Below, piece by piece: positions 9,263 to 10,411 of a DNA stretch of 10,411 bases. Position 1 is the first letter of the stretch; every line of letters begins with the position of its first letter. Both the position numbers and the translations under genes were made by a program. Source of the DNA: Candidatus Muproteobacteria bacterium RIFCSPHIGHO2_01_FULL_65_16 (GTDB taxonomy: Bacteria > Pseudomonadota > Gammaproteobacteria > Acidiferrobacterales > Sulfurifustaceae); NCBI GenBank assembly GCA_001785175.1, contig MFSY01000033.1:1-10411 (forward strand). Direction: 5' to 3'. The notes beneath the pieces are model-generated. The model had not been told where the DNA came from and did no database searches. It worked only from the letters and a program-made list of their open reading frames with translations.

Positions 9263-9533
9263 CTTTCACTGCCGCGATACCGAGGCCCTGTTCGCAGGCC
9301 ACAGTCCGCGGCGATTCAGGGCTTTCGAGCGGAGCGCCCAGCGCAAGCTGCACATGCTCGATACGGCCAGGGATCTTCAGCGTGACCTAGGCGGGCTTCC
9401 CGGCAACCGGCTGGAGAAACTCGCCGGCGATCGTGAAGGCCAATGGAGCATACGCATAAACGACCAGTGGCGCGTGTGTTTCGCGTGGCGGAAAGGCGAC
9501 GCCCACGACGTCGAGATTGTGGATTATCACTGA
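9258..9533 (+). CDS. higB: HigB/GraT-type toxin (RelE superfamily mRNA interferase), start non-canonical or frameshifted
   Basis: Ribosome-dependent mRNA endonuclease toxin by family. From a CTG at 9258 the frame gives 91 residues, close to the usual 92-93, and matches GraT/HigB throughout: FHCRDTEALFAG, RKLHMLDTARDL, the core GNRLEKLAGDREGQWSIRIN (49-68), NDQWRVCF, and the conserved C-terminus VEIVDYH with Tyr90 and His91. The frame has no ATG, GTG or TTG before an ATG at 9354, which would remove 32 residues, and an in-frame TGA lies at 9252-9254. Relatives begin M-I-x-(S/T)-F. Here a GTG-ATC (9251) lies one frame off, and removing one base from 9257-9260 would give M-I-T-T-F-H-C. So either CTG is used, or the gene carries a +1 insertion and is inactive. 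No ribosome site is visible. The stop overlaps the SD of higA. Confidence 0.85.
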   Translation: MTFHCRDTEALFAGHSPRRFRAFERSAQRKLHMLDTARDLQRDLGGLPGNRLEKLAGDREGQWSIRINDQWRVCFAWRKGDAHDVEIVDYH

Positions 9534-9542
9534 GGTGCTGCG

Positions 9543-9839
9543 ATGAAGAACGGTCTTCCCCCCATTCACCCCGGCGAAATTCTGCGCGAGGAAGTTCTGA
9601 AACCGATGGGCCTGTCCGCAAACGCGCTTGCGCGCGAGCTGCGTGTGCCCGTGACGCGCATCAGCGAGATCTTGCACGGCCGCCGGGGCATCAGCGCCGA
9701 AACCGCGCTGCGCCTGTCCCATTTTCTCGGCACCACGCCCGAATTCTGGCTGAACCTGCAGGCGGCGTATGACCTGCGGGTCGTGGCGCGGAAATCCGGC
9801 TCCCGCATCGCGCGCGAAGTGCATCCCCGCGCCGCTTAG
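9543..9839 (+). CDS. higA: HigA/GraA-family antitoxin, XRE-type HTH regulator
   Basis: DNA-binding antitoxin that neutralises the HigB-type toxin and represses the operon. The 98-residue product opens with PIHPGEILREE, the hallmark of the HigA/VapI family. An XRE-type helix-turn-helix lies at about 25-44 (SANALARELRVPVTRISEIL), followed by GISAETALRLSHFLGTTPEFWLNLQAAYDLR (50-79), the conserved dimerisation and toxin-contact part. The ATG at 9543 is supported by a good ribosome site, GAGGTG (9532-9537), which overlaps the toxin stop codon TGA; the genes are 9 bases apart and in the toxin-first order typical of higBA. It probably binds the palindrome at 9247-9262. If the toxin is inactive, this gene would be a free-standing antitoxin. 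Confidence 0.95.
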   Translation: MKNGLPPIHPGEILREEVLKPMGLSANALARELRVPVTRISEILHGRRGISAETALRLSHFLGTTPEFWLNLQAAYDLRVVARKSGSRIAREVHPRAA

Positions 9840-9942
9840 GGCCGCTGGCCCCAAGTAGGCTGGCGCGTGAAATAAACCCTGCTATCAAAGCTGTTACGTT
9901 CTTTTCCCGCTCCTGCATCGGCAAGCAAGCGCGCGGATACGC
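9840..9942. other. Convergent intergenic region between higA and the tgpA-like gene
   Basis: This 103-bp spacer separates two genes that point at each other. A short GC hairpin (GGGCC 9839-9843 with GGCCC 9847-9851) overlaps the higA stop codon, but no T-run follows. No gene, RNA or clear terminator was recognised here. Confidence 0.5.
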
Positions 9943-9958
9943 TCATGCCGCTTGCTTG
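9922..9958. terminator. 10-bp inverted repeat at the 3' end of the tgpA-like gene
   Basis: CAAGCAAGCG (9922-9931) and CGCTTGCTTG (9949-9958) are exact reverse complements with a 17-base loop that contains the stop codon of the minus-strand gene. The stem is stable, but neither strand shows a T-run beyond it, so factor-independent termination is uncertain. Confidence 0.35.
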
Positions 9959-10411
9959 ATTCGCGGCGGGCGAAACGCCGCTATTTCATGTCTGAGCGTC
10001 CGTAACTCCTCGTCTTCTCCCCGGCCGTAGCGCAGCCGCGTGTAACGGCGCGTAATGGCCTCGACCGCGGCGCGCAGATCGGGGCGGCGGCGGCCGGTCC
10101 GGCGCGCGTAATCGAGCGGGCCTTCGTGCGCTGCGCGCGCGATGCCGATGCGCGCGAGCTTGCGGCAGAACCTGAGGTACTGCGCCTGCACCGGGTCCAC
10201 GCGCGCGCGGCGGCGCCACAGGAACAGGGCGTAGAGCGCGAGCAGCGCGGCGGTGCCGGCGCCGAGCAGCGCCGCGGTCACGCCCCAGGAGATGCCGTCC
10301 AGGCCGAGCGCGGCGAGAAACCGTTCCTGGCGCTCCTTGCCGTAGTCCACCACCCAGCGGTACCAGGCGAGATTGGTCAGGTCCCAATACCATTGCGCGC
10401 GCCGCAGCCCG
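9943..10411 (-). CDS. TgpA-like transglutaminase-domain membrane protein, C-terminal part (cut by window edge)
   Basis: Only the last 155 residues are present; the frame stays open to the window edge, so the gene begins beyond 10411. The visible part reads WYWDLTNLAWYRWVVDYGKE, then RQERFLAALGL, one membrane segment (about 24 residues from WGVTAALLGAG to LYALFLW) followed by RRR, and a cytoplasmic tail with DPVQAQYLRFCRKLARIG and HEGPLDYARR. This matches the C-terminal region of TgpA-type proteins (DUF3488, periplasmic transglutaminase-like domain, DUF4129). The catalytic Cys-His-Asp domain would lie outside the window. A GTG at 10353 is not a likely start because the family pattern continues upstream. 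It is convergent with higA, and such genes usually lie beside MoxR ATPase and DUF58 genes, not next to mnmE. Confidence 0.8.
   Translation of the reverse strand, partial: GLRRAQWYWDLTNLAWYRWVVDYGKERQERFLAALGLDGISWGVTAALLGAGTAALLALYALFLWRRRARVDPVQAQYLRFCRKLARIGIARAAHEGPLDYARRTGRRRPDLRAAVEAITRRYTRLRYGRGEDEELRTLRHEIAAFRPPRIKQAA

Noticed and set aside
9251..9391. GTG-initiated frame from 9251 as a separate small gene
   Set aside because: After the first three codons it diverges from any toxin similarity and ends at a TGA after about 46 codons; it shows no family match and is best explained as the displaced start of the toxin.

Overview
The window is the chromosomal replication-origin neighbourhood of a GC-rich gammaproteobacterium. 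It has dnaA, dnaN and gyrB on the minus strand, and the divergent rpmH-rnpA-yidD-yidC-mnmE operon on the plus strand. GyrB carries the long Gram-negative TOPRIM-region insert, YidC has a large periplasmic domain, and MnmE ends in the FC(I/L)GK motif. I cannot name the genus from sequence alone; a chemolithotrophic or Chromatiales/Acidiferrobacterales-like lineage is a guess from the feel of YidC and GyrB.

Layout. 1-117: intergenic DNA downstream of gyrB, with a 15-bp-stem hairpin that looks like a dispersed repeat unit, plus a small GC hairpin. 118-2529: gyrB (minus). 2530-2686: a 157-bp gap with two ParB-binding parS-type palindromes; recF, normally found exactly here, is absent. 2687-3781: dnaN (minus). 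3782-3987: AT-rich intergenic region with short direct repeats (origin or dnaN promoter candidate). 3988-5328: dnaA (minus). 5329-5522: divergent dnaA/rpmH region with one perfect DnaA box and tandem TTGACA elements. 5523-9195: rpmH, rnpA, yidD, yidC and mnmE, tightly packed or overlapping. 9196-9839: a GraTA/HigBA-type toxin-antitoxin module with its own promoter and palindromic operator; the toxin frame has no standard start codon. 9840-10411: the 3' end of a convergent gene for a TgpA-like transglutaminase-domain membrane protein, cut by the window edge.

How it fits together. DnaA opens the origin, DnaN is the polymerase clamp, GyrB relaxes ahead of the fork, and parS near the origin is where ParB would load for chromosome segregation. 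On the other side, L34 and RnpA link ribosome and tRNA maturation, YidD and YidC insert membrane proteins, and MnmE modifies tRNA wobble uridines. In many relatives mnmE is followed by mnmG-rsmG-parA-parB. Here a toxin-antitoxin pair and an unrelated gene come next, so the usual oriC block ends at mnmE. Most of the window is ordinary housekeeping; the unusual points are the recF gap carrying parS sites and the toxin gene with a displaced start.
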